Made by a program: the position numbers and the translations under genes. From Roseobacter sp. (GTDB taxonomy: Bacteria; Pseudomonadota; Alphaproteobacteria; Rhodobacterales; Rhodobacteraceae): a stretch of DNA of 64,000 bases. The stretch is taken from the NCBI GenBank assembly GCA_024636475.1, contig JAGXHA010000085.1:1-64000 (forward strand). Reading direction: 5' to 3'. This document shows positions 1 to 8,493 of this stretch, piece after piece (position 1 is the stretch's first letter; each line of letters starts with the position of its first letter). Below the pieces are notes generated by a model. The model searched no databases. It saw nothing but the letters and a program-made list of their open reading frames with translations, and was not told the origin of the DNA.

Positions 1-1
1 C

Positions 2-1609
2 TACCAGACCTCGGGCGGCTTGCACGGCGTCGGCTCGTCGGTGGTCAACGCCCTGTCGGACCATCTGCGGGTCGAGGTGGCGCGCAACCGCGAGCTTTAT
101 GCGATGGAGTTTTCGCGCGGAATCCCCCAAGGCAAGCTTGAGAAAATCGGTGCTGCCCCCAACCGGCGCGGCACGGCGGTAACCTTTCACCCCGACGCCG
201 ACATCTTTGGTGCGCTGACGCTGAAGCCCGCACGGCTGTTCGCGATGGCGCGGTCCAAGGCCTATCTGTTTTCGGGCGTCGAAATCCGCTGGAAGACGGC
301 CCAGAAAGACGGCACCACCCCGGCAGAGGCGACCTTCCACTTTCCCGGCGGCCTGTCGGACTATCTGAATGAAACCCTGACTTCCTACACCACCTATGCC
401 GAGGCCCCCTTTGGCGGCATGGTCGACTTCAAGGAAAAGTTCGGTATCCCCGGCAAGGTCGAATGGGCGATCAACTGGACACCGTCACGCGACGGCTTCA
501 TCCAATCCTACTGCAACACCATCCCCACCCCCGAAGGCGGCACCCACGAGGCCGGTTTCTGGGCGGCGATCCTGAAGGGGGTGAAGGGCTACGGCGAATT
601 GGTCGGTAACAAAAAGGCCGCCACCATCACCCGCGAAGACCTGATTACCGGCGGCTGTGCTTTGGTGTCGTGCTTTATCCGCGAGCCTGAATTCGTGGGC
701 CAGACCAAAGACCGTCTGGCCACCGTGGACGCACAGCGCCTTGTCGAAAACTCGGTCCGTGACCATTTTGACAACTGGCTGGCGTCTGATACGAAATCGG
801 CAGGGGCGATCCTTGATTTCCTTGTCCTGCGCGCCGAAGAACGCCTGCGCCGCCGTCAGGAAAAAGAAACCGCCCGCAAGACCGCCACCAAAAAACTGCG
901 CCTGCCCGGCAAGCTGACCGATTGTACGTCGAAAACCCGCGAAGGCACCGAGTTGTTTATCGTCGAGGGTGATTCCGCTGGCGGCTCCGGCAAGGGCGCG
1001 CGCAACCGCGTCAATCAGGCGCTGCTGCCGCTCAAGGGCAAGATCCTGAACGTGCTGGGCGCGGCCTCGGGCAAGCTGAACACCAATGCCGAGATCAATG
1101 ATCTATGCGAGGCGCTTGGCGTTGGCATGGGCAGCAAATTCGTGCTGGACGACCTGCGCTATGACAAGATCATCATCATGACCGACGCGGATGTGGACGG
1201 TGCCCATATCGCCGCCCTGCTGATGACGTTCTTCTTCACCCAAATGCGCCCGATGATCGACGCGGGCCATCTCTACCTCGCCTGCCCGCCGCTGTTCCGC
1301 CTGACCCAAGGGGCCAAGCGCGTCTATGTCGCGGATGAAGCGGGCAAGGATTACTGGATGGAGAAAGGTCTGGGTGGCAAGGGCAAGATCGACATGCAAC
1401 GCTTCAAAGGCTTGGGCGAAATGGACGCCAAGTATTTGAAAGAAACCACGATGGACCCCACAACCCGCAAACTGATCCGCGTGACGGTGCAAGAGGACGT
1501 TCCCGGCCAGACCGGCGATCTTGTGGAGCGTCTGATGGGCAAAAAGCCGGAACTGCGCTATCAGTATATCCAAGAGAACGCGCAGTTTGTGGAGGAGTTG
1601 GATGTTTGA
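2..1609 (+). CDS. parE: DNA topoisomerase IV subunit B, 3' part (5' end outside window)
   Basis: ATPase/TOPRIM subunit of topoisomerase IV, which decatenates daughter chromosomes together with ParC. The frame is open from base 2, and its first residues (SGGLHGVG) are the ATP-lid loop of the GHKL ATPase, so roughly the first 100 residues are missing. The transducer domain follows. The TOPRIM domain shows EGDSAGG near base 965 and the metal-binding TDADVDG near base 1182. The C-terminus reads RFKGLGEMD and then KPELRYQYIQENA, which is ParE-like; GyrB usually carries a different tail. The stop is 11 nt before the next gene on the same strand, which looks foreign. Family assignment is secure; ParE over GyrB rests on the tail. 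Confidence 0.95.
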   Translation, partial: YQTSGGLHGVGSSVVNALSDHLRVEVARNRELYAMEFSRGIPQGKLEKIGAAPNRRGTAVTFHPDADIFGALTLKPARLFAMARSKAYLFSGVEIRWKTAQKDGTTPAEATFHFPGGLSDYLNETLTSYTTYAEAPFGGMVDFKEKFGIPGKVEWAINWTPSRDGFIQSYCNTIPTPEGGTHEAGFWAAILKGVKGYGELVGNKKAATITREDLITGGCALVSCFIREPEFVGQTKDRLATVDAQRLVENSVRDHFDNWLASDTKSAGAILDFLVLRAEERLRRRQEKETARKTATKKLRLPGKLTDCTSKTREGTELFIVEGDSAGGSGKGARNRVNQALLPLKGKILNVLGAASGKLNTNAEINDLCEALGVGMGSKFVLDDLRYDKIIIMTDADVDGAHIAALLMTFFFTQMRPMIDAGHLYLACPPLFRLTQGAKRVYVADEAGKDYWMEKGLGGKGKIDMQRFKGLGEMDAKYLKETTMDPTTRKLIRVTVQEDVPGQTGDLVERLMGKKPELRYQYIQENAQFVEELDV

Positions 1610-1620
1610 GGGAGTGACTG

Positions 1621-2529
1621 TTGATAGAAATTTCTCGCGACATTCGAAATAACATATTCGATGCACTCAGAATTGAGTCTATTTCATTCTCTGGATCTCT
1701 TGGCGATGTAGATTTTCTTAGTAGGCTCTTTGACCTAAAATCTTTGCCTTCTTATGACAATCGTTTTGGTTCTGCCGATGGTGATATCTGGCAGCATAGG
1801 GAGAACAACTTTGATTGGGAGGATGATTGGATATTTGGCGACACGAGGTTTAACTTACTCGGTTGTTCAGATACCGAATTTCTTAAATTTTTATGTGAAA
1901 CAATTCACCCCGTTGTGCGCTCTGAACAAGAGACTGTTGATACAGTGGTATCACATTACAACGAGCAGTTGGCTTTGGTGGGTTGGGAGCTTGTGCCATC
2001 GCAGAAGATTGCAGGTCGAGCGATTTTCGTACCACGGAAATTAGGAGAGTTTCATAGTCAAATTAACCGCGCCTCTAGTGCTGCCGATATTCTTTCATCA
2101 AATTGGATGCAGGCCGAAATCAAAAGAATAAACAGTGCGATAGAGAATGATCCAGCGCTAGCAATCGGGACGGCGAAAGACTTAATAGAATCATGCTGCA
2201 AAGCAATTTTATCTCAAATTGTGGATTCTGAGCCCGCTTCAAAGAATGATGATCTGCCGACACTCTCGAAAAAAATGTGCAAAGCTTTGGGTTTAGTACC
2301 GGAAGGCATTCCATCCGAGGCAAAAGGCGCTGAAATTATTAAGCGCACACTTAGTAATCTTGCATCAATTACCAAGGGCATAACTGAACTTAGGGGGCTT
2401 TATGGTTCAGGGCATGGACGCGACGGAAAACACATCGGACTAGAACCGAGACACGCGCGTCTTGCTGCTGCCTGCGCAATCGCTTTCGTAGATTTTGCGA
2501 CGGAAACCTATCTAAAACGTAAAAATTAG
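1621..2529 (+). CDS. Abi-type (abortive infection, AbiJ-like) protein
   Basis: 302-residue protein. Its last third looks like the abortive-infection C-terminal domain: a helix with IGTAKDLIESCCKAIL near residue 180, a second helical stretch, then LRGLYGSGHGRDGKH near 257-271 and a final helix HARLAAACAIAFVDF. The N-terminal half is acidic and aromatic-rich and may be one of the AbiJ N-terminal domains; I cannot name it securely. The start is TTG at 1621, supported by GGAG about 7 nt upstream; no ATG lies nearby in frame. Base composition is clearly AT-richer than parE and the downstream genes, and codon use differs (many AAT, ATA, TTA, AGG), which suggests transfer. A role in phage defence is inferred from the domain only. 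Confidence 0.75.
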   Translation: MIEISRDIRNNIFDALRIESISFSGSLGDVDFLSRLFDLKSLPSYDNRFGSADGDIWQHRENNFDWEDDWIFGDTRFNLLGCSDTEFLKFLCETIHPVVRSEQETVDTVVSHYNEQLALVGWELVPSQKIAGRAIFVPRKLGEFHSQINRASSAADILSSNWMQAEIKRINSAIENDPALAIGTAKDLIESCCKAILSQIVDSEPASKNDDLPTLSKKMCKALGLVPEGIPSEAKGAEIIKRTLSNLASITKGITELRGLYGSGHGRDGKHIGLEPRHARLAAACAIAFVDFATETYLKRKN

Positions 2530-2564
2530 GTAACTGAAGCCTTCTAGCCCGAGGCCCCGCCTCT

Positions 2565-2597
2565 GGCTGCGCCCTCCCCAAAGGGGAGGGCGCAGCC
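2565..2597. terminator. Perfect 15-bp hairpin with AAA loop
   Basis: GGCTGCGCCCTCCCC (2565-2579) pairs perfectly with 2583-2597 across the triloop AAA. It lies 35 nt after the Abi gene stop. There is no T-run on either side, so it is either a strong transcription/RNA-stability barrier or an intergenic repeat unit rather than a classic intrinsic terminator. Confidence 0.45.
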
Positions 2598-2810
2598 CTG
2601 ACCTTGTGCCTGATCGGAATCTCGCAAAGGGGGCTTAGCATCCCCCTTGCCAAACCCACTCAACACCCCCACTTTATCCTCCACAGGCCACCCGCATTCC
2701 GGGCCGCCTGTTGCCTCACCGGACCCGCTGCGCGTCTTGCGCCCTGCGCCTCTGAGCATCTACCCGATGGGCAGCCGCCGTTCGGGAACCTCATGTGAAA
2801 GAGCATCCCC

Positions 2811-2939
2811 ATGTCCAAAGAAAAGAACAAAGGCAATAAAGAGACCAAAAAACCCAAGAAGGAAAAGGTCAAAGTGCTGGCCACCGCCAACAGCGGCACC
2901 AAGGACGGCACCAAGATTGCGGGCAAGAACGTCAAATAA
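2811..2939 (+). CDS. 42-aa lysine-rich small protein
   Basis: Small ORF below the usual size limit: MSKEKNKGNKETKKPKKEK followed by a short tail KVLATANSGTKDGTKIAGKNVK. About a third of residues are lysine and there is no cysteine, membrane segment or signal peptide. The purine-rich GAAAGAG 6-12 nt upstream of ATG is a fair ribosome-binding site. I recall similar tiny basic proteins annotated as hypothetical in Rhodobacteraceae, but no function is known to me; nucleic-acid or ribosome association is only a guess from charge. It stands alone between two hairpins (2565-2597 and 2956-2980). Confidence 0.55.
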   Translation: MSKEKNKGNKETKKPKKEKVKVLATANSGTKDGTKIAGKNVK

Positions 2940-2955
2940 TTCGCACCCCAAACAT

Positions 2956-2980
2956 CCACCCTGCGCTGAACGTAGGGTGG
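2956..2980. terminator. Hairpin after the lysine-rich gene
   Basis: CCACCCTGCG (2956-2965) pairs with CGTAGGGTGG (2971-2980), one G-T pair, loop CTGAA. No T-run follows. It may act as a terminator or be one of the GTAGGGTGGGT-type dispersed repeats common in this family. Confidence 0.35.
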
Positions 2981-3061
2981 GTGTAGCCCGCGCCCGGCAC
3001 CCCTGTGGCGTTCACGTGGTTTTCACTTGAACCGCAAAGCGGTTTCACCCAACTATCAAAC

Positions 3062-3742
3062 ATGATCCGCGCCCTTATCATCCTGTCATTGCTTGCGTCT
3101 TGCGGTCGTCCCCTGACCGACAGCGAACAGGCGTTTGCGCATACGATTATGGGCGATACGCTCAATTTCTCGAACGTCCGGCTGCATGACGGTGCGCCCT
3201 CAAAAGCGGTGACAATGACCCGCAAGGCACGCCCGCGCACCACCTGCCGCGAACGGATTTTACCGCCCGAGAAGGTAGGCGAGGTGATCACCACCAAACC
3301 GGCCGCGATTGCCCTGTGGAACACCGTTCTGTTCGACAAGGATTGGTATCTAGACGACTATCTGCCCAAGTATCCAGACCAGATCGGCCTGATCGCCGCG
3401 ATGATCTTTGGCCACGAGCTGACCCACGTCTGGCAATGGCAAAACCGCGCCACCACCGGCTATTCGCCGCTGCGCGCAGCACTTGAACATGGCGGCGGGG
3501 CGGACCCCTATCTGTTTGATCTAACGGCAGAACCAAAGTTCACCGATTTCGGCTTTGAACAGCAAGGGGCCATCGTCGAGGAGTTTGTCTGCTGCCGCGC
3601 CCTGGCCCCGCAAGCGCCGCGCACCCAGCGGCTGCACGCGCTGATCTCGCAGGTCATGCCTGTCGCCCCCCTGCCCCAAAGCCGCGCCTATGAGGTGGGA
3701 ATGCCATGGGACGGGGTCGAATTGCGCGGGATCTGCGACTAG
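3062..3742 (+). CDS. Lipoprotein with HExxH zinc-metallopeptidase motif
   Basis: 226-residue protein. I start it at ATG 3062 rather than an upstream in-frame ATG at 3005 because the protein then begins MIRALIILSLLASCGRP, a typical lipoprotein signal with the lipobox LASC (Cys14). HELTHVWQW at residues 118-126 matches the HExxH zinc site of gluzincin-like peptidases, with EEFVCC downstream as a possible region for the third ligand. The protein is probably anchored in the periplasm or outer membrane. Substrate unknown. It converges with the cytochrome gene at 3739-4143, and the two stop codons share the bases CTAG at 3739-3742. Confidence 0.7.
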   Translation: MIRALIILSLLASCGRPLTDSEQAFAHTIMGDTLNFSNVRLHDGAPSKAVTMTRKARPRTTCRERILPPEKVGEVITTKPAAIALWNTVLFDKDWYLDDYLPKYPDQIGLIAAMIFGHELTHVWQWQNRATTGYSPLRAALEHGGGADPYLFDLTAEPKFTDFGFEQQGAIVEEFVCCRALAPQAPRTQRLHALISQVMPVAPLPQSRAYEVGMPWDGVELRGICD

Positions 3743-4143
3743 CGCTGGATGCTTTCCAGATACACCAGCAAGCCCGCCAAAACGCGCGGTGTCGGGGTCA
3801 ACGCGCCGTCCAGTTCAACCGGAACCAGATCCAACGCCATTTCCTTGCCAAAGTTCGGCATGACGCGGGTCAGGTGGTTTTCCTGCGGATCGCCATAAAT
3901 ATAGGCCAGCGTTTTCGTTTCGGGAAAGCGTCCGTCATTGTTGCGTGCCAGCAATGTCAGGTCCGGCGGAGTGGTGGCCAGACTGCCCGCCAAAGGCCCG
4001 TCTCCGCGGGCCGACGTGCCGTGACAGGCAACGCAATTATCCGCAAAAAAAGCAGCACCTTCCGGCCGTTCTGGCATGCCAGTCTCGACGCAGGCGGCGA
4101 GCGACAGCACCAACGGGAGTATGGTGATCAGGGGCAAACGCAT
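3739..4143 (-). CDS. Lipoprotein cytochrome c (class I)
   Basis: 134-residue protein starting at ATG 4143. Signal MRLPLITILPLVLSLAAC ends with a lipobox (Cys18), so it should be lipid-anchored in the periplasm. Heme-binding CVACH is at residues 37-41 and the likely axial Met is in VMPNFG (Met95). A single-heme electron carrier is expected; its partner is not in the window. The frame can be extended upstream, but the lipoprotein signal sets the start. It overlaps its convergent neighbour by four bases. Confidence 0.8.
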   Translation of the reverse strand: MRLPLITILPLVLSLAACVETGMPERPEGAAFFADNCVACHGTSARGDGPLAGSLATTPPDLTLLARNNDGRFPETKTLAYIYGDPQENHLTRVMPNFGKEMALDLVPVELDGALTPTPRVLAGLLVYLESIQR

Positions 4144-4355
4144 TTTCGGTTCCTTATATAACGTGGTCCAAGCCTTGCCGTACCACCTCTGGTTTGCCAT
4201 GATCTGAATCAAATGGACAGATGAAACTGGTTTTCCCAAAGGATAGAACCCCAAGAGACTTTGAAAAACAGCCGGATTCCTTCAAGATTTCGGACCGATT
4301 TGCAGGAATGAAACGGCGCGCGCCCCGGACGCAGATCGCACCCCCGTACCAATTG

Positions 4356-5039
4356 CTAGCCGGGCGACAACTGCCCGGCATCAAGGCGTATCTGACGGTC
4401 CATTCTGGCGGCCAGTTCAAGGTTATGCGTCGCGATCACCGCCGAAAGGCCGGTGCTGCGGACAAGGTCCATCAAGGTGGCAAAAACCTGATCCGACGTT
4501 GTCGGATCCAGGTTGCCTGTCGGCTCATCCGCCAGCAGCAAGCGCGGTTCGTTGGCAAGCGCGCGGCAAAACGCGACCCGTTGCTGTTCGCCACCCGACA
4601 AAGCGGCAGGCCTGTGGCTGGCGCGGTGTGCGATACCAACCTGATCCAGCAGCGCCAACGCCCGTGTTTGGGCCTCTTCCTTGCCGATACCATTGGCCAG
4701 CTGAGGCAAGACGATGTTTTCCAGCGCCGAGAACTCGGGCAAAAGATGGTGAAACTGATAGATAAATCCGACGTCGCGGCGCCGCACGGCTGTGCGTCTG
4801 CGATCGGACTGGCCGGTCATATCCGTGCCAGCAATCTCGACCGTGCCTGAATCTGGTGTGTCGAGCAGCCCCGCGATATGCAGCAGCGGCGATTTACCCG
4901 CGCCCGACGGGGCCACCAATGCCACAACTTCGCCCGCAGTGACGGTCAGATCTATGCCGCGCAAGACAGTGACCTCATTGGGGTGGCCCGCGTTATAGGC
5001 TTTGGAAATGCCCGACAGGCGCAACACAGGATCATTCAT
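4356..5039 (-). CDS. lolD: Lipoprotein-releasing ABC transporter ATPase LolD
   Basis: 227-residue ABC ATPase of the Lol system, which extracts mature lipoproteins from the inner membrane for transfer to the outer membrane. Visible motifs: Walker A region APSGAGKSP at 43-51, Q-loop FIYQFHH, signature LSGGEQQR, Walker B LLLADEP, and H-loop IATHN. Start ATG 5039 overlaps the stop of the permease gene by eight bases (5032-5039), so the two are translationally coupled. Oddity: the Walker A ends GKSP where ABC ATPases almost always have GKST (codon CCG at 4887-4889, one base from ACG). The alanine at the first Walker position I recall from other alphaproteobacterial LolD. Last gene of a proS-DUF2937-lolC-lolD run. 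Confidence 0.9.
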   Translation of the reverse strand: MNDPVLRLSGISKAYNAGHPNEVTVLRGIDLTVTAGEVVALVAPSGAGKSPLLHIAGLLDTPDSGTVEIAGTDMTGQSDRRRTAVRRRDVGFIYQFHHLLPEFSALENIVLPQLANGIGKEEAQTRALALLDQVGIAHRASHRPAALSGGEQQRVAFCRALANEPRLLLADEPTGNLDPTTSDQVFATLMDLVRSTGLSAVIATHNLELAARMDRQIRLDAGQLSPG

Positions 5040-6327
5040 AGCGCAGCGCCTCAACAGGGTTCATTCGCGCGGCACGCCGTGCAGGAAAAATCGTGACAAT
5101 AAAGGAAAGGCCCAGCGACAAGCCAACAGCCGACATCACGTCGCCAAATTGCAGCTTGGCAGGCAGGAAATAAATGCCACGCACGGACGCATCCCACGCC
5201 GTACCGCCTGATAGCCAGTTCACCACACCAAAGATCTGATCAACATAAAGCGCGAACAGGCAGCCAAGGATCACCCCCATTGCCGTCCCGATGATCCCGG
5301 TGAAGGCACCGCAGATGAAAAACACCCGCAGGATCGATCCTTCGGTCAGCCCCATGGTGCGCAAGATCCCAATGTCGCGGCCCTTGTTCTTGACCAACAT
5401 AATCAGCCCCGACACGATGTTCATTGCCGCGATCAGCACCAGAATGCTCAGGATCACGAACATCACCCGATCCTCGATATCAAGCGCGTTCAGAAAGGAC
5501 CCCGACGCATCGCGCCATGTCCAGACCATGCCGCGATCCCCTGCTGCGGCCAGTAAATCATTGGTCAACGCATCGACGCGGTCCGGGTCTTGCACCATCA
5601 CTTCAAGCTCGTCCGCCACCCCTTCACGGTTAAAGAACGACTGTGCTTCTGCCAGCGGCAGATAGGCACGGGTTCGGTCGATGTCATAGCGTCCTGCACT
5701 GAAAATATAGACCACATCATAGGCGTTGATCCGCGGGCTGGTGCCAAGTGCTGTCTTCACCCCATTGGGCGAGATGATCTTGATCCGGTCACCCAGCCCC
5801 ACCCGCAGCGCCTGCGCGACACCCGATCCGATTGCAATGCCCTGATCGAAATTCGCAAGATCACCAAACGCTGTATCAGGGTTCGCAATGCGCGGAAGGT
5901 TCGCCAGATCACTCCCCTCAATTCCATAAATCTCGATCCCGGCGTTGGCCTGGCCTTTGTTTGCCATCACCTGACCACGCACCAGGGGCGCAACTTGCGT
6001 GACACCCGCAACCTGCGCCACGCGGGCAGACATCTCGGCGTAATCCACGATGCCAGTCTGGCTGACGCCGTTCTCGTCAACCGTTGCCATGTTGTAGACC
6101 GTGACATGCGCGTTGGCGCCCAAAATCGTCCCCACAAATTCCGCCCGAAATCCGGAGCGCACGGAAAGCGTGGCAATCAACGCAAACACCGCCAGGGTAA
6201 TGCCGATGAGGCTGATCCAAGTCATCACGCTCACCCCGCCCTCGGCGCGGCGTGCGCGCAAATAGCGCCAGGCGATCATCCACTCGAACGGGGCAAAAGG
6301 CGGTGTACTATGGGCGGGTTTGGCCAT
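5032..6327 (-). CDS. lolC: Lipoprotein-releasing ABC transporter permease (LolC/LolE type)
   Basis: 431-residue FtsX/MacB-fold permease. One N-terminal membrane segment (about residues 30-55, after [17 protein letters not shown]), a large periplasmic domain of about 220 residues, then three C-terminal segments ending in [16 protein letters not shown], the usual Lol permease tail. Only one permease gene accompanies lolD here, consistent with the single LolC/E-type protein of alphaproteobacteria acting as a homodimer. ATG 6327 is preferred over TTG 6330. It should form the LolC-LolD inner-membrane complex with the next gene, which it overlaps. Confidence 0.9.
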   Translation of the reverse strand: MAKPAHSTPPFAPFEWMIAWRYLRARRAEGGVSVMTWISLIGITLAVFALIATLSVRSGFRAEFVGTILGANAHVTVYNMATVDENGVSQTGIVDYAEMSARVAQVAGVTQVAPLVRGQVMANKGQANAGIEIYGIEGSDLANLPRIANPDTAFGDLANFDQGIAIGSGVAQALRVGLGDRIKIISPNGVKTALGTSPRINAYDVVYIFSAGRYDIDRTRAYLPLAEAQSFFNREGVADELEVMVQDPDRVDALTNDLLAAAGDRGMVWTWRDASGSFLNALDIEDRVMFVILSILVLIAAMNIVSGLIMLVKNKGRDIGILRTMGLTEGSILRVFFICGAFTGIIGTAMGVILGCLFALYVDQIFGVVNWLSGGTAWDASVRGIYFLPAKLQFGDVMSAVGLSLGLSFIVTIFPARRAARMNPVEALRYE

Positions 6328-6433
6328 CAAAGGGCTCCGGTCAGATCAGTCGCGCGCAACCTGCTGGTTTGTGCGCACAGGGTCAAGCTGCGTATCAGCA
6401 CGCATCAGGTCACAACGGCGCTACCGGCGGGTT

Positions 6434-6934
6434 TTAGTCGGCAATCGCCTTGCTGCGCCGAAAAGGCATCGCAAACAGCCGAAACACAAAACCAAGCGCG
6501 ATCGCCCCAAACAAAAAGCCTGCACCGGCAAAGATCAAACCCGCAAGGTTCAAAGGCACTGCAGGCTGGTACACTGCCCAAGCGGCCTTGGCGATCTGGG
6601 TGTCGCGCATCTGCGGCAGGTAATAGGCCCGCATGAACGGTCCCTGCCCTTCAAGTTTGGCAAGCGCGGCAGACAAGGCATCGTGGCGCTGGAATGTCGT
6701 GGTCATATCCAAACGCCTGCGATCCAAAAACGGCGTGCCGGTCATCTGGGCCAACGCGTCGTCCCGCGACAGACCAACCGATTGCGCGGTTGCATCAAAG
6801 TCAGCGGTCACGTCCTCAAGCGCGTCAACTGCACCGCCAAGTCGCTGAAGGTATTGCTGCGAAAATTCGGGGAATTGCGAGGTCACCGCCCCGCCTGCAA
6901 GCCCACCGGCCAAAATGATTGCGCGCAAAATCAC
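6434..6934 (-). CDS. DUF2937 family membrane protein
   Basis: 166-residue protein. An N-terminal hydrophobic segment (ILRAIILAGGLAGG) is followed by SQFPEFSQQYLQRLGGA, the conserved opening of DUF2937 proteins, then an amphipathic helical region and a C-terminal membrane hairpin (residues about 125-160). I choose GTG 6934 because GGGGGC lies about 3-8 nt upstream and the protein then begins at the conserved N-terminus; a longer version would start at 6967. Function unknown. The position between proS and the Lol genes, all on one strand with short gaps, suggests co-transcription. Confidence 0.7.
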   Translation of the reverse strand: MILRAIILAGGLAGGAVTSQFPEFSQQYLQRLGGAVDALEDVTADFDATAQSVGLSRDDALAQMTGTPFLDRRRLDMTTTFQRHDALSAALAKLEGQGPFMRAYYLPQMRDTQIAKAAWAVYQPAVPLNLAGLIFAGAGFLFGAIALGFVFRLFAMPFRRSKAIAD

Positions 6935-6988
6935 ATTCTGCCCCCGTCCGGGGTCTCCACTCTGCACGCCACCCCCGATATCCTTTTC

Positions 6989-8329
6989 TTAAGCGATATT
7001 TCGGTAAATCGCAGCCACCTTTTCGATCGCGGCCTCCGGCGGCATTTCTTCGCTTTCACCAGTCCGGCGAGAGGTCAGTTCCACGACACCATTCTTAAGG
7101 CCTCGGGGACCAACGGTTATCCGCCACGGCAAACCGATCAGGTCCATCGTGGCAAACTTGCCGCCCGCACGTTCATTGCGGTCGTCATAAAGCGGCTCGA
7201 GCCCCAGGGCCGTGATGCTGTCGTACAGCGCCTGACAGGCTGCATCAGCCTCCTCGTCGCCCTGCTTGAGGTTGACGATACCAACGTGGAAAGGCGTCAC
7301 CCCTTCGGGCCAGATGATGCCCTTGTCGTCATGGCTTGCCTCGATAATCGCGCCAAGCAGTCGGCTGACGCCGATCCCGTGGCTGCCCATGTGTACGGGC
7401 ACAGGCTTGCCATCGGGGCCTTGCACTGTCGCGCCCATGGGTTCGGAGTACTTGGTGCCAAAGTAAAAGATCTGGCCCACTTCGATGCCGCGCGCCGTGC
7501 GCTGGCGATCCTGGGGAACCTCAGCGAACAAATCCGCATCATGGGTTTCATCCGTGCGGGCATACCGCGAGGTGAACTCCTCCAAAACCGCCTGACACTG
7601 ATCCACGGAATCGTAGTCTATCTCGCGGTCGCCGAATTTCAGCTCGGTGATCTGGCTGTCATAGAACACTTCGGATTCGCCGGTTTCCGCAAGCACCAGA
7701 AACTCGTGCGTGTCATCGCCGCCAATCGGGCCAGAATCCGCACGCATCGGGATCGCTTGCAAGCCCATCCGCTCGTAACTGCGCAGATAGCTGACCAGAT
7801 GGCGGTTGTAGGCATGCAACGCGTCTTCCTTGGTCAAATCGAAGTTGTAGCCGTCCTTCATCAAAAACTCGCGGCCGCGCATCACGCCGAAACGGGGGCG
7901 GGTCTCGTCGCGGAACTTCCATTGGATGTGATAGAGCGTGAGCGGCAGGTCCTTGTAAGACCCGACATGGCTGCGGAAAATATCGGTGATCATCTCTTCG
8001 TTTGTGGGACCATAAAGCATATCGCGGTCCTGCCGGTCCTTGATGCGCAACATCTCGGGGCCATAGGCGTCATAACGCCCGGATTCCTTCCACAAGTCCG
8101 CCGATTGCAACGTTGGCATCAACATCGGAATATGCCCAGCGCGCTGCTGTTCTTCGTGCACGATATTCTCGATCTTGCGCAGCACCTTGAATCCAAGCGG
8201 CAGCCACGAATAAATCCCCGCAGCCGACTGCTTGATCATGCCTGCCCGCAACATCAACCGGTGGCTGACAATTTGCGCCTCGGCTGGGTTTTCCTTGAGC
8301 ACGGGCAAAAAGTAACGGGACAGACGCAT
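6989..8329 (-). CDS. proS: Prolyl-tRNA synthetase (short alphaproteobacterial form)
   Basis: 446-residue class II aminoacyl-tRNA synthetase that charges tRNA-Pro. Class II motifs are visible: motif 1 around [21 protein letters not shown], motif 2 in [21 protein letters not shown], motif 3 in [14 protein letters not shown]. The length is far below the roughly 570 residues of E. coli ProS because the INS editing domain is absent, as is normal in alphaproteobacteria, which often use a separate trans-editing protein (none here). The anticodon-binding domain is at the C-terminus. Probably the first gene of the run into lolD. Confidence 0.96.
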   Translation of the reverse strand: MRLSRYFLPVLKENPAEAQIVSHRLMLRAGMIKQSAAGIYSWLPLGFKVLRKIENIVHEEQQRAGHIPMLMPTLQSADLWKESGRYDAYGPEMLRIKDRQDRDMLYGPTNEEMITDIFRSHVGSYKDLPLTLYHIQWKFRDETRPRFGVMRGREFLMKDGYNFDLTKEDALHAYNRHLVSYLRSYERMGLQAIPMRADSGPIGGDDTHEFLVLAETGESEVFYDSQITELKFGDREIDYDSVDQCQAVLEEFTSRYARTDETHDADLFAEVPQDRQRTARGIEVGQIFYFGTKYSEPMGATVQGPDGKPVPVHMGSHGIGVSRLLGAIIEASHDDKGIIWPEGVTPFHVGIVNLKQGDEEADAACQALYDSITALGLEPLYDDRNERAGGKFATMDLIGLPWRITVGPRGLKNGVVELTSRRTGESEEMPPEAAIEKVAAIYRNIA

Positions 8330-8440
8330 GATGATCCTCTCAGAGTAAATTCAGCCCTGATTATGCCAAAGCAAACAGGGAAACAATCACCAACCTTCCC
8401 AACTTTCCACGCCCCCCCTTCTCTGGCCACGGCCCCGCCC

Positions 8441-8486
8441 CTTCTCTGGCTCTTAAATATCCCGGGGTTTGGGGCAGCGCCCCAAT
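8441..8486 (+). repeat. Intergenic hairpin repeat, family A, copy 1
   Basis: Begins CTTCTCTGGCTCTTAAATAT, continues with CCCGGGG and ends in the hairpin TTGGGGC-AGC-GCCCCAA (8469-8485). It sits just after the pepT stop. A second CTTCTCTGGC lies at about 8418. The same module recurs near 18921, 26522, 40043 and 41930. Confidence 0.7.
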
Positions 8487-8493
8487 CACACCT

